Source of the DNA: SpSt-28 sp044343155
GTDB taxonomy: Archaea > Aenigmatarchaeota > Aenigmatarchaeia > CG10238-14 > SpSt-28
NCBI GenBank assembly: GCA_044343155.1
Contig: JAVZSS010000015.1
Location: 1-14,991, forward strand
Reading direction: 5' to 3'
Length of the DNA stretch: 14,991 nucleotides
Under the pieces are notes generated by a model. The model made no database searches. It had not been told where the DNA came from and was given only the letters and a program-made list of their open reading frames with translations. Positions 1-6,065 of the stretch are shown piece by piece. The first letter of the stretch is position 1. Every line of letters begins with the position of its first letter. A program made the position numbers and the translations under genes.

Positions 1-2
1 TT

Positions 3-848
3 CTAATAGTTTTAGTCTTAGCAAATCTATTCTTAACAGGAAAATTTAATTTGTTCAACATAATTCTAAGATCATTAGGGTTTTCATTCATTCTCTACAT
101 CCTTTCTTCAATTTATAGAAACACAAAATACAAACTTCCCTGGAAATGGATAATTATAGCATTTTTAGTTATAGTATTTGCACATATATATTCTGCTCGT
201 GATTTTTCTTCATTCAAATTAATCGATAAACTCATTGGAATAGAAAATTTTACTAATAGTTTGATTTCGTTGTATATCAATTTTACAAGAAGTAGTGCTA
301 TAGATTTTAATCCCATTACATCCAGACTAAATATTACTACTAACTTCACAACAGGCACTACTACAACTCATAATTTAATAACTTCTGAACTAAACACTAG
401 AGATATAGAGAAGGCAATTTTCATTTATACCAACATTGAAAGGAAAAAGCATGGCCTCAAAGAACTAATTTGGGATGAAAAACTTGCTGAAATAGCGAGA
501 GAACACAGTATAGATATGGCTCAAAACAAATTCTTTTCCCATATAAATCTTAAAGGCGAAGACCCTACAGCAAGAGCGATAAGACATGATTACAATGTAT
601 ACAAAAGCTTAGGTGGTGGTTGGTTTGCTAAAGGTATAGCGGAGAACATAGGTAAGATGCCTACAGGCTATGTTTCGGGAATAGGTTATGTTAACAATGA
701 TGTGGATTCTATTGCTCAAGCACAAGTAAAGGCTTGGATGAACAGCCAGGGCCATAGAGAAAACATACTTAACCCAAATTATGACAAGATAGGTGTAGGA
801 GTAGCTTATGATGGGATATATTACATCTCCACGCAAAACTTTTGGTAA
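3..848 (+). CDS. Membrane-anchored CAP (SCP/PR-1-like) domain protein, 5' end outside the window
   Basis: The reading frame is open to the left edge. A TTG at 51 could serve as a start, but the 16 codons before it encode a hydrophobic stretch (LIVLVLANLFLTGKFN), so I take the gene as partial. Two more hydrophobic segments follow (about residues 4-22 and 32-48 counted from the TTG), then a Thr/Asn-rich linker, then a CAP domain over roughly the last 145 residues. CAP landmarks are HSIDMAQNKFFSH, AENIG, GHRENILNPNYDKIGVG and the final strand YYISTQNFW. The two His and the Glu that line the usual CAP cavity are present. This suggests an enzyme-like or ligand-binding domain outside the cell held by membrane helices. 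The family is certain; substrate and role are unknown. No neighbour hints at function. Confidence 0.85.
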   Translation, partial: LIVLVLANLFLTGKFNLFNIILRSLGFSFILYILSSIYRNTKYKLPWKWIIIAFLVIVFAHIYSARDFSSFKLIDKLIGIENFTNSLISLYINFTRSSAIDFNPITSRLNITTNFTTGTTTTHNLITSELNTRDIEKAIFIYTNIERKKHGLKELIWDEKLAEIAREHSIDMAQNKFFSHINLKGEDPTARAIRHDYNVYKSLGGGWFAKGIAENIGKMPTGYVSGIGYVNNDVDSIAQAQVKAWMNSQGHRENILNPNYDKIGVGVAYDGIYYISTQNFW

Positions 849-1059
849 TTTTGGCTAGCTTTTTGCTTTATTATTAACTTACTCAAAGATAGAAAACAGC
901 TAAACAATAAAATATAAATGTTAATTTGATTTCAACAAATCTTAAGTTTTTTTCCTTAGTGAACTTCAATGAAAAATCTCTATAAATTTTTCACCTTTTT
1001 TAGCATAGTAAACAAAAAAATAAGTTAACTCCACGTATGGGCGTTGGATAAATAGAGCT
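849..1059. other. Non-coding gap between the CAP gene and tRNA-Asn
   Basis: This A+T-rich stretch of 211 bases holds no credible gene. The only structure I see is a weak stem-loop with a run of seven A on the plus strand at its right-hand end, described separately as a possible terminator for the tRNA transcript. No C/D-box RNA signature was recognised. Confidence 0.5.
1014..1045 (-). terminator. Possible terminator downstream of tRNA-Asn
   Basis: Read on the minus strand, 15 bases after the tRNA-Asn 3' end there is a stem AAC-G-CC / GG-A-GTT (five pairs and one mismatch, 7-nt loop, 1027-1045). Six bases later comes a run of seven T (1020-1014). T-runs terminate transcription in archaea. The stem may be incidental in such A+T-rich DNA. 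Confidence 0.35.
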
Positions 1060-1132
1060 CGCCTCGGGTGGGATTCGAACCCACGACCTTCCGGTTAACA
1101 GCCGGACGCTCTACCAACTAAGCTACCGAGGC
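1060..1132 (-). tRNA. tRNA-Asn (anticodon GTT)
   Basis: The minus strand folds into a complete cloverleaf of 73 nt. The acceptor stem is GCCTCGG/CCGAGGC, the D arm begins GCTT and closes with AGC, the anticodon stem is TCCGG/CCGGA with loop CTGTTAA, and the T arm is GTGGG-TTCGAAT-CCCAC. The anticodon is GTT. The discriminator base is G, as expected for Asn. No intron is present and CCA is not encoded (the bases after the discriminator are AGC). The gene lies 66 bases downstream of the tRNA-Ile gene on the same strand and may be co-transcribed with it. Confidence 0.96.
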
Positions 1133-1198
1133 ATATAATAGTAATGTTTTCTCAGAGATTAAAATTTTAAGATTCACACAAAAAAATCATTTTAAAAT

Positions 1199-1290
1199 TG
1201 GGCTCGGAGGGATTTGAACCCTCGACCCCCCGCTTTCTTAGGAGCATCGCCATATAAGGCGGGTGCTCCACCAGGCTAAGCTACGAGCCC
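1199..1290 (-). tRNA. tRNA-Ile (anticodon TAT) with an 18-nt intron
   Basis: The minus strand gives acceptor stem GGGCTCG/CGAGCCC, D arm, anticodon stem CCCGC/GCGGG and T arm GAGGG-TTCAAAT-CCCTC, with discriminator A. The anticodon loop is 25 nt rather than 7. Removing 18 nt (1235-1252) after position 37, the canonical archaeal intron site, leaves loop CTTATAA, anticodon TAT (1254-1256), and a mature tRNA of 74 nt. The intron is supported by an exact bulge-helix-bulge: exon CTTA pairs with intron TAAG as the four-base central helix, flanked by three-base bulges at both splice sites. Mature body and discriminator match archaeal tRNA-Ile. A UAU anticodon would read AUA directly, instead of the usual CAU gene with agmatidine made by TiaS. 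Confidence 0.93.
1235..1252 (-). other. tRNA-Ile intron with bulge-helix-bulge splice sites
   Basis: The intron (minus strand) begins TGG and ends GAA. Its TAAG pairs with exon bases CTTA of the anticodon loop. GG near its start can pair with CC before TAAG to form the outer helix. Each splice point falls after the second base of a three-base bulge (TA|T and AA|A), the standard substrate of the archaeal splicing endonuclease. Confidence 0.9.
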
Positions 1291-1341
1291 CCAAATAAAA
1301 ATTTTAATCTTCTTAATAATTAAATTTTTTTCTCACTTAAC

Positions 1342-1611
1342 CTATTTTTTTAAATCTTCGACAATAATTGTTTTTCCACAATTACTACACTTAAATTTTG
1401 GCCTCTTAAATTTAGTTGGATCACTTTTTAATCTTTCTAACTTTATAGATTTTATTTCATAAAAGTTACAAAAAGGACAATAATATTCAACAAAAGCTTC
1501 TTGATTCGGTAATTTTCCAATAACAATCTTATCTCTGTTTGTAAAAAACTCAAAATCAGATAATTTTAAGCCTTTAGATTTCCATTCATTTAATAGCTTA
1601 CTATCTTTCAT
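1342..1611 (-). CDS. Small zinc-ribbon protein, function unknown
   Basis: An 89-residue basic protein. Its C-terminal half has two cysteine pairs, CPFC (about residues 45-48) and CSNC (about 75-78), in the spacing of a zinc ribbon. The N-terminal half (starting MKDSKLLNEWKSKG) shows no motif I recognise. Zinc ribbons of this kind occur in archaeal nucleic-acid-binding and transcription or ribosome-associated proteins, but nothing here fixes which. It starts 32 bases after the end of the L40e gene on the same strand. It has its own TATA-like box (AATTTATAAAA, 1627-1637) about 16-26 bases before the ATG, so it may have its own leaderless promoter as well as read-through from L40e. The two tRNA genes follow it. 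Confidence 0.8.
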   Translation of the reverse strand: MKDSKLLNEWKSKGLKLSDFEFFTNRDKIVIGKLPNQEAFVEYYCPFCNFYEIKSIKLERLKSDPTKFKRPKFKCSNCGKTIIVEDLKK

Positions 1612-1643
1612 TTTTAATAATCTTTCTTTTATAAATTAAAAAT

Positions 1644-1817
1644 TTACATTACTGGTCTTTTCTTAGGTCTTAAAGCTGTGGATCCACAATTTCTACATTT
1701 AACTTTTTTTGCCCTAACTTTTGCTGGATCTGCTCTTATCTTATGCTTACATACTCTACAAACAAAAACTCTATCATACAACCTTTTTATAGCCTCTGGA
1801 AATATTTTCCTAGCCAT
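1644..1817 (-). CDS. rpl40e: Ribosomal protein L40e (eL40)
   Basis: A 57-residue protein of the large ribosomal subunit, beginning MARKIFPEAIKRLYDRVFVC and ending RPKKRPVM. It has the diagnostic zinc finger CRVC ... CRNC (Cys 20, 23, 41, 44) and the conserved IRADPAKVRAKK segment. Length matches archaeal L40e, which lacks the ubiquitin fusion seen in eukaryotes. A TATA-like box TTTTTAAAAT lies 21-32 bases before the ATG, with no Shine-Dalgarno, so the mRNA is probably leaderless. It is transcribed away from the TIP49-family gene and leads a minus-strand block with the zinc-ribbon gene and two tRNAs. Confidence 0.96.
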   Translation of the reverse strand: MARKIFPEAIKRLYDRVFVCRVCKHKIRADPAKVRAKKVKCRNCGSTALRPKKRPVM

Positions 1818-1837
1818 ACTCTTTTATTATGTTTGTT

Positions 1838-1849
1838 AATTTTAAAAAT
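1838..1849 (-). promoter_or_regulatory. TATA-like box for L40e
   Basis: The minus strand reads ATTTTTAAAATT at -21 to -32 from the L40e ATG. That distance places the transcription start at or next to the ATG, consistent with a leaderless mRNA. The same core TTTTTAAAAT occurs at the same distance before the divergent TIP49 gene. Confidence 0.6.
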
Positions 1850-1867
1850 CAAACACCCAAAGTAAAA

Positions 1868-1879
1868 TTTTTAAAATAT
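1868..1879 (+). promoter_or_regulatory. TATA-like box for the TIP49-family gene
   Basis: TTTTTAAAATAT lies 21-32 bases before the ATG at 1900, and no Shine-Dalgarno is visible. Sequence and distance mirror the L40e promoter in the same 82-bp divergent region. Confidence 0.6.
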
Positions 1880-1899
1880 CTACTAATTTAAAATAAATT

Positions 1900-3267
1900 A
1901 TGCCTAAAGTTAAGGAAATTTCTGAAAATATAAGAGAATGGGAAAGAATTTCAGCCCATAGCCATATAACAGGTCTAGGTTTAGATGGTCTTAAAGCAAA
2001 ACCAATAGCAGATGGTATGGTCGGGCAAATAGAAGCTAGAGAAGCAGCTGGATTAGTTGTTAGATTGATTAAACAAGGTAAGTTTGGAGGAAGAGCAGTT
2101 TTAATAGTCGGCCCTCCTGGAACTGGAAAAACTGCATTAGCTCAAGCAATAGCCAAAGAATTAGGAAAAGATGTTCCATTTGTTCATTTGGCTGCAAGCG
2201 AAATATTTTCTACAGATATAAGAAAAACTGAATTTCTTACTCAAACACTAAGAAAGGCTATTGGTGCAAGAATTCATGAAATTAGAAAAGTATATGAGGG
2301 TGTGGTAAAAGAAATAGAAATACAAAAAGCCCCACATCCCTATAATCCTTATCAACAGATTCCAGTTTCAGCTAAAATAAAAATAGCTACAAAAGATGAA
2401 AGTAAAAAACTTAGTGTGGATCAGAGTTTTGCAATTCAAATTTTACAACAAGGAATTGAAGAAGGTGATATTGTACAAATAGATCCAGAAGTCGGAAGAA
2501 TAGTAAAATTGGGTAAATCCGAAGAAAGTTTAAAAGAAAAAAGTTATGATTTAACTTCAGAAAAAGTTTATCCTATTCCAAGTGGGGAAGTTTTAAAAGA
2601 AAGAGAATTCGTTTATTCCGTAACTTTACATTCATTAGATTTAGCTTTTAGCAGACAAATGCAAAGCGACATATTTAGTTTATTTTTTGGAGGAAAAGAG
2701 AGTAAAGAAATTGAGCCAGAAGTTAGACAGCAAGTTGATGAATATATAAAAAATTTAGTTGAAGAAGGAAAATGTGAACTATTACCTGGAGTAATATTTA
2801 TAGATGAAGTTAGCATGTTAGATATAGAAACCTTTGCTTTTCTAAATAGAGCTATGGAGCAAGAATTATCACCAATAATGATTTTTGCAACTAATAGGGG
2901 AATAACAACAATAAGAGGAACAGATATTGTTTCACCACATGGCATACCGCTTGATTTATTGGATCGTCTACTAATTATTAATACCAAACCTTATTCAAAA
3001 GAAGAGATTAAAGAAATAATTAAAATTAGAGCTTTAAAAGAAAAAATAAAAATAGATGAAGATGCACTTGAATATCTCACAAATATAGGAGTTAATTCTA
3101 GTTTAAGACATGCTATTCAATTATTGGCTCCTGCTTTTGAAGTTGCAAAAGAAAATGGAAGATCTCAAATAACAAAAGAGGATATTAGCTTTGTAGAAAA
3201 AAGATTCGTTGATGTAAAAAGAAGTGTTGAATATATGAAGAGTATTGAAGATAAATTTTTAAAATAA
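1900..3267 (+). CDS. TIP49/RuvBL-family AAA+ ATPase
   Basis: A 455-residue homologue of the eukaryotic RuvBL1/RuvBL2 (TIP49/TIP48) hexameric ATPases, which serve in chromatin remodelling and assembly of large complexes; the archaeal role is not settled. The order is typical: N-terminal AAA+ part with Walker A GPPGTGKT (71-78), a domain II insertion of about 120-290 with the family segment VYEGVVKEIEIQ (131-142), then Walker B VIFIDE (298-303), sensor 1 at Asn332 (ATNRG), an arginine finger at Arg356 (LLDRLLI) and sensor 2 in SLRHAIQLL (about 403-411). LHSLDLAFSRQ and GIPLDLLDRLLII are highly characteristic. All catalytic residues are present and the length matches the family. The gene is divergent from L40e and probably leaderless. 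The unknown gene at 3301 follows after 33 bases. Confidence 0.95.
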   Translation: MPKVKEISENIREWERISAHSHITGLGLDGLKAKPIADGMVGQIEAREAAGLVVRLIKQGKFGGRAVLIVGPPGTGKTALAQAIAKELGKDVPFVHLAASEIFSTDIRKTEFLTQTLRKAIGARIHEIRKVYEGVVKEIEIQKAPHPYNPYQQIPVSAKIKIATKDESKKLSVDQSFAIQILQQGIEEGDIVQIDPEVGRIVKLGKSEESLKEKSYDLTSEKVYPIPSGEVLKEREFVYSVTLHSLDLAFSRQMQSDIFSLFFGGKESKEIEPEVRQQVDEYIKNLVEEGKCELLPGVIFIDEVSMLDIETFAFLNRAMEQELSPIMIFATNRGITTIRGTDIVSPHGIPLDLLDRLLIINTKPYSKEEIKEIIKIRALKEKIKIDEDALEYLTNIGVNSSLRHAIQLLAPAFEVAKENGRSQITKEDISFVEKRFVDVKRSVEYMKSIEDKFLK

Positions 3268-3300
3268 ATACTTTACTTTTCTAAATATAAATAGAGGAAA

Positions 3301-4131
3301 ATGGGAGAAAATGAAAAGAATGTTCGGTTAAGAACGTTAAAAGGAGAAGAACAATTTTACAATTTAACTCTTCCTGCAATGGAACATTCCTATAACCATT
3401 TTCTCAGACAATATTCTAGAAGAGATAGAGGGTTAAGTGAAGCTTCTTTTCTTCTCGAATATTTATTTGGAGAAAATGGCTTCTTCCCTCAATTAGAAAA
3501 TATTACTCAGTTTATGCAAGATAAAATACCTGGAATGATAGTAGAAGTGGAAGTTATGGAAAATTTGAAAAAAGAAATAGTTTCTCTTTTACTTGAAACA
3601 TACAACAGAGCATTAAAAAGAGGTTTATTATTTCCAGAAGAGTTTAGTGAAATGGCTGTGTACTTTACTACCTTAATAAGATATGGGGAATATAGAGCTG
3701 GAATTAATGAAGTTAGAATAGCTGATCTGAAAGGAAATCTTTGGGAACTCGTATATGGGTATGAGCCTCCTGTCAGAGCGTTTATAAGAAGAAAAATCCA
3801 CGAGAATAACAACTACTATAGAGGTGAAAATAAAGAATGGTGGTTTTTAACATTTTGGATTGTAGATGCAAATGACAATTCTCTACTAAAAAACAGAAAG
3901 TCCACAAACTGGAGATTCACTATTTCCTACGTCCCTCTTAGGGGAATTGAAGAAACAATTTTTTCTCCAATAAATCTTCTTAAAGAAGAATTTAGAGAGA
4001 GAGTGAAAAACAGACAACTTGAACTTTTATGTCTACCTGAATCTTTATCTCTATCTTGCGATCCTATAAAAGTAGAAAAATATTATGAAGAAATATATGG
4101 TAAAGGGATTAGGTCCTCCCTCTATATATAG
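3301..4131 (+). CDS. Unrecognised 276-aa protein
   Basis: I do not recognise this protein. It has no signal peptide, membrane segment or obvious catalytic motif. The first half looks mainly helical (for example GMIVEVEVMENLKKEIVSLL). The middle has an aromatic-rich stretch, including NNNYYRG and EWWFLTFWIVDAND, which suggests a beta-rich core. There are two Cys close together near the C terminus (LLCLPESLSLSCDP). It sits 33 bases after the TIP49 gene on the same strand; GAGGA at 3294-3298 is a Shine-Dalgarno-like site but unusually close (2 bases) to the ATG. Its codons use more G and C at third positions than those of the flanking TIP49 and gatE genes. Its 3' end meets the convergent 148-aa gene five bases further on, with a palindrome over the stop codon. 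Confidence 0.75.
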   Translation: MGENEKNVRLRTLKGEEQFYNLTLPAMEHSYNHFLRQYSRRDRGLSEASFLLEYLFGENGFFPQLENITQFMQDKIPGMIVEVEVMENLKKEIVSLLLETYNRALKRGLLFPEEFSEMAVYFTTLIRYGEYRAGINEVRIADLKGNLWELVYGYEPPVRAFIRRKIHENNNYYRGENKEWWFLTFWIVDANDNSLLKNRKSTNWRFTISYVPLRGIEETIFSPINLLKEEFRERVKNRQLELLCLPESLSLSCDPIKVEKYYEEIYGKGIRSSLYI

Positions 4132-4133
4132 AG
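4120..4133. repeat. 14-bp perfect palindrome at a convergent gene junction
   Basis: CTCTATATATAGAG covers the last codons and stop of the 276-aa gene and ends three bases before the stop of the convergent 148-aa gene. On the plus strand it can form a 5-bp hairpin followed by ATTTTAA, so it may act as a terminator for the plus-strand gene. On the minus strand no T-run follows. Confidence 0.5.
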
Positions 4134-4136
4134 ATT

Positions 4137-4583
4137 TTAATAGGAAAGATTATTCAAGACCTCTCGGTAGAAATAAAACTGTTCTTCAATAACTTCCAAA
4201 GCAGTTTTGTTTTTAGGAAACTCAATAGGTGAAACTATCGATAACTTTCCCCTACATCTTTTAGGTAAAAGAGATCGAAGATGTAGAATTCTAGCATCCC
4301 GGACTAGTATTAATTCTTTTATCCATTCTTCTTCACTTCGACCTCTTCTATATTCTCCTAATTTTCTATTCGTTTCTTCTTTTATTTCATCTGTACTTAT
4401 ATTTTGGTATTCTATAACAAATTGAGAATATGACATCACTAATCTTTCATATCCCACCTTTAGAGTATATAAAATAGAAAGAAGCTCTTCTCTATCATTT
4501 GACATCTCTTCAACTTTTTTGGGATCTGCTCTTCCTTCCTTTTTTTCTAAATATGAAGAATATAAACAAGCAAGCTCACTCAT
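4137..4583 (-). CDS. Unrecognised 148-aa helical protein downstream of gatE
   Basis: I do not recognise this protein. It is charged and appears almost wholly alpha-helical, with no membrane segment. Residues 17-23 read GRADPKK, within EKKEGRADPKKVEEM, which resembles the C-terminal tail of the GatE just upstream (KLRGRADIKRVMEIM). The rest has no likeness to GatE that I can see. The gene starts 30 bases after gatE on the same strand and could be the third gene of the gatD-gatE transcript. A GGAG (minus strand, 4597-4594) lies ten bases before the ATG, a rather long spacing. Third codon positions are less A+T-biased than in gatE. Confidence 0.7.
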   Translation of the reverse strand: MSELACLYSSYLEKKEGRADPKKVEEMSNDREELLSILYTLKVGYERLVMSYSQFVIEYQNISTDEIKEETNRKLGEYRRGRSEEEWIKELILVRDARILHLRSLLPKRCRGKLSIVSPIEFPKNKTALEVIEEQFYFYREVLNNLSY

Positions 4584-4613
4584 ATTCTATTTTCTCCGTA
4601 AAGTATTTATTCT

Positions 4614-6065
4614 TTATCCTTCTTCTTTCATTATTTCCATAACTCTTTTAATATCGGCTCTACCCCTCAATTTTGAAATTATTATTCTTTCTGCTTTTTT
4701 TCTATCTCCAATCTTAGATAGCTCTTCTTTTACAATTTTTCTAATTTCTTCTTCACTCAAAGGTTTTAAGTTGAGTCTTTCAATTATTTTATCCAAATTT
4801 TCATCTTTATTAATAAGCATCTCTTTAAGAATTTCATAAGCTGCTTCCTTAAATATTTTTCCATTTTTTAAAGCTAAGAAAAACTCTTTTAATTTTTCTT
4901 CACTTAAGTCAAACTTTATCTTTTCCTTTCTTTCTATTTCCTTTATTGTTGAAGTTAAAATTCCTGCAACCAAAGATGGCTCTAATTTTATTTCATCTAC
5001 TATTTCTTCAACTAAATAAAAATAGTCACTTTTAAGAAGAGAATTAATGAGCTCTTTTGAAAGTTTATATTCTTTCTCGTATTTTTCTAAAATTTCAACC
5101 AAAGATCTACACTCTTTCACATCCTTCAAAATCTCAGAAATCTTTATTGGTTTTATATCAGTTTCTGGATACATTCTTCCAGCTCCAGGTAATGGTCTCA
5201 TAAATTCTGTACTTCCATCTTCTTTAGCTGCTCTTGTTTCTTTTTCAACTTTTTTTCCAGCTTTAATTAAATTTAACTGTCTTGTAACTTCATTTTCTAT
5301 AACTTTTGATATTAATCCCAATCTTTGTATTCCTTTTATTTCAACCCTAGCTCCATTTTTTATTGATACATTAACATCTTGTCTAATTGAACCCAAGGTT
5401 TTTCTTATTTTTCTTGTTGAAGATGCAATTAAAAAAATATAGTAAGCTATTTCTTCTATTTCATTTGGCTTAAAACCTTCTAATATTCCAGTATCTACTT
5501 CTACTAATGGTACTCCAAGCCTATTTAGTTTATAATAAACTTTTCCATTTTCTTCTTTATCTATAGCTGCCGAATCTTCTTCCAAACAAATTTGAGTTAT
5601 TGGTATCCTTTTTCCTTTAAAATCAAAATAACCATCAAATCCAACAATCATAGTCCTTTGAAAGCCAGAAGTATTACTACCATCAATAACAATTTTTCTC
5701 ATAACATAAATTTCATCAGGAATTTTACAATTAAACAATTTAGCTATTTGCAAAGCAACAATTAAAGCTTCTCTATTTACATCATGAGGGGGTTCTTCAT
5801 CCAATTCAACTAAACAAGATTCTTTTTCAAAAATTTCATAAAAGAAAGTTCTATTTCTTAGATATTCATATTTAGCTGCTAAATCAATTTCCCCAAGTTC
5901 TGAAAAAGTCGGATGTAACTTTCTAATTATTACTCCCTCCCAATTTTTTTCTTTCATCTTTGTTGAGCAAGAACAAAATAGTTTTTTATCTATATCCAAT
6001 TGAAAATGAATTTCTAAACCAACCTTAAGCCCAACTTCACTATAATCAAAATTCACTTCTTTCAC
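4614..6065 (-). CDS. gatE: Glu-tRNA(Gln) amidotransferase subunit E, short form without the AspRS-like insert
   Basis: GatE activates the glutamate on Glu-tRNA(Gln) and, with ammonia from GatD, makes Gln-tRNA(Gln). GatB/GatE landmarks in order are VGLEIHFQL, a cysteine pair FCSC, PPHDVNREALIVALQIAKLF, SGFQRTMIVG, RVEIKGIQRLGLI and RPLPGAGRMYPETDI, then a helical GatB/YqeY-type tail ending in KLRGRADIKRVMEIM. Gene order with gatD fixes it as GatE rather than GatB. The usual archaeal GatE of about 620 residues carries an AspRS-like (GAD) insertion between the RQLNL helix and the RPLPGA segment. Here only about 20 residues separate them, so the insert is absent. An ATG at 6089 would add eight residues, but AGGTGA at 6071-6076 lies five bases before the GTG at 6065, giving a 483-residue protein. 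It overlaps gatD by 20 bases. Confidence 0.93.
   Translation of the reverse strand: MKEVNFDYSEVGLKVGLEIHFQLDIDKKLFCSCSTKMKEKNWEGVIIRKLHPTFSELGEIDLAAKYEYLRNRTFFYEIFEKESCLVELDEEPPHDVNREALIVALQIAKLFNCKIPDEIYVMRKIVIDGSNTSGFQRTMIVGFDGYFDFKGKRIPITQICLEEDSAAIDKEENGKVYYKLNRLGVPLVEVDTGILEGFKPNEIEEIAYYIFLIASSTRKIRKTLGSIRQDVNVSIKNGARVEIKGIQRLGLISKVIENEVTRQLNLIKAGKKVEKETRAAKEDGSTEFMRPLPGAGRMYPETDIKPIKISEILKDVKECRSLVEILEKYEKEYKLSKELINSLLKSDYFYLVEEIVDEIKLEPSLVAGILTSTIKEIERKEKIKFDLSEEKLKEFFLALKNGKIFKEAAYEILKEMLINKDENLDKIIERLNLKPLSEEEIRKIVKEELSKIGDRKKAERIIISKLRGRADIKRVMEIMKEEG

Noticed and set aside
609..836. Minus-strand open frame opposite the CAP domain
   Set aside because: It lies wholly over a conserved CAP coding region, has no family resemblance and no start signals.
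849..1059. Small RNA or extra gene in the gap before tRNA-Asn
   Set aside because: I saw no conserved RNA motif, no C/D boxes and no credible short frame; only a weak terminator-like stem.
1199..1290. Reading the tRNA-Ile locus as a broken tRNA or pseudogene because of its 25-nt anticodon loop
   Set aside because: All stems are perfect and the extra 18 nt form an exact bulge-helix-bulge at the canonical intron site.
2613..2987. Minus-strand open frame inside the TIP49 gene
   Set aside because: It overlaps Walker B and sensor 1 of a clear AAA+ gene and has no recognisable feature of its own.
5047..5442. Plus-strand Ser/Phe-rich open frame inside gatE
   Set aside because: Its composition is what the complement of Lys/Glu-rich A+T-rich coding DNA gives; gatE motifs run straight through it.
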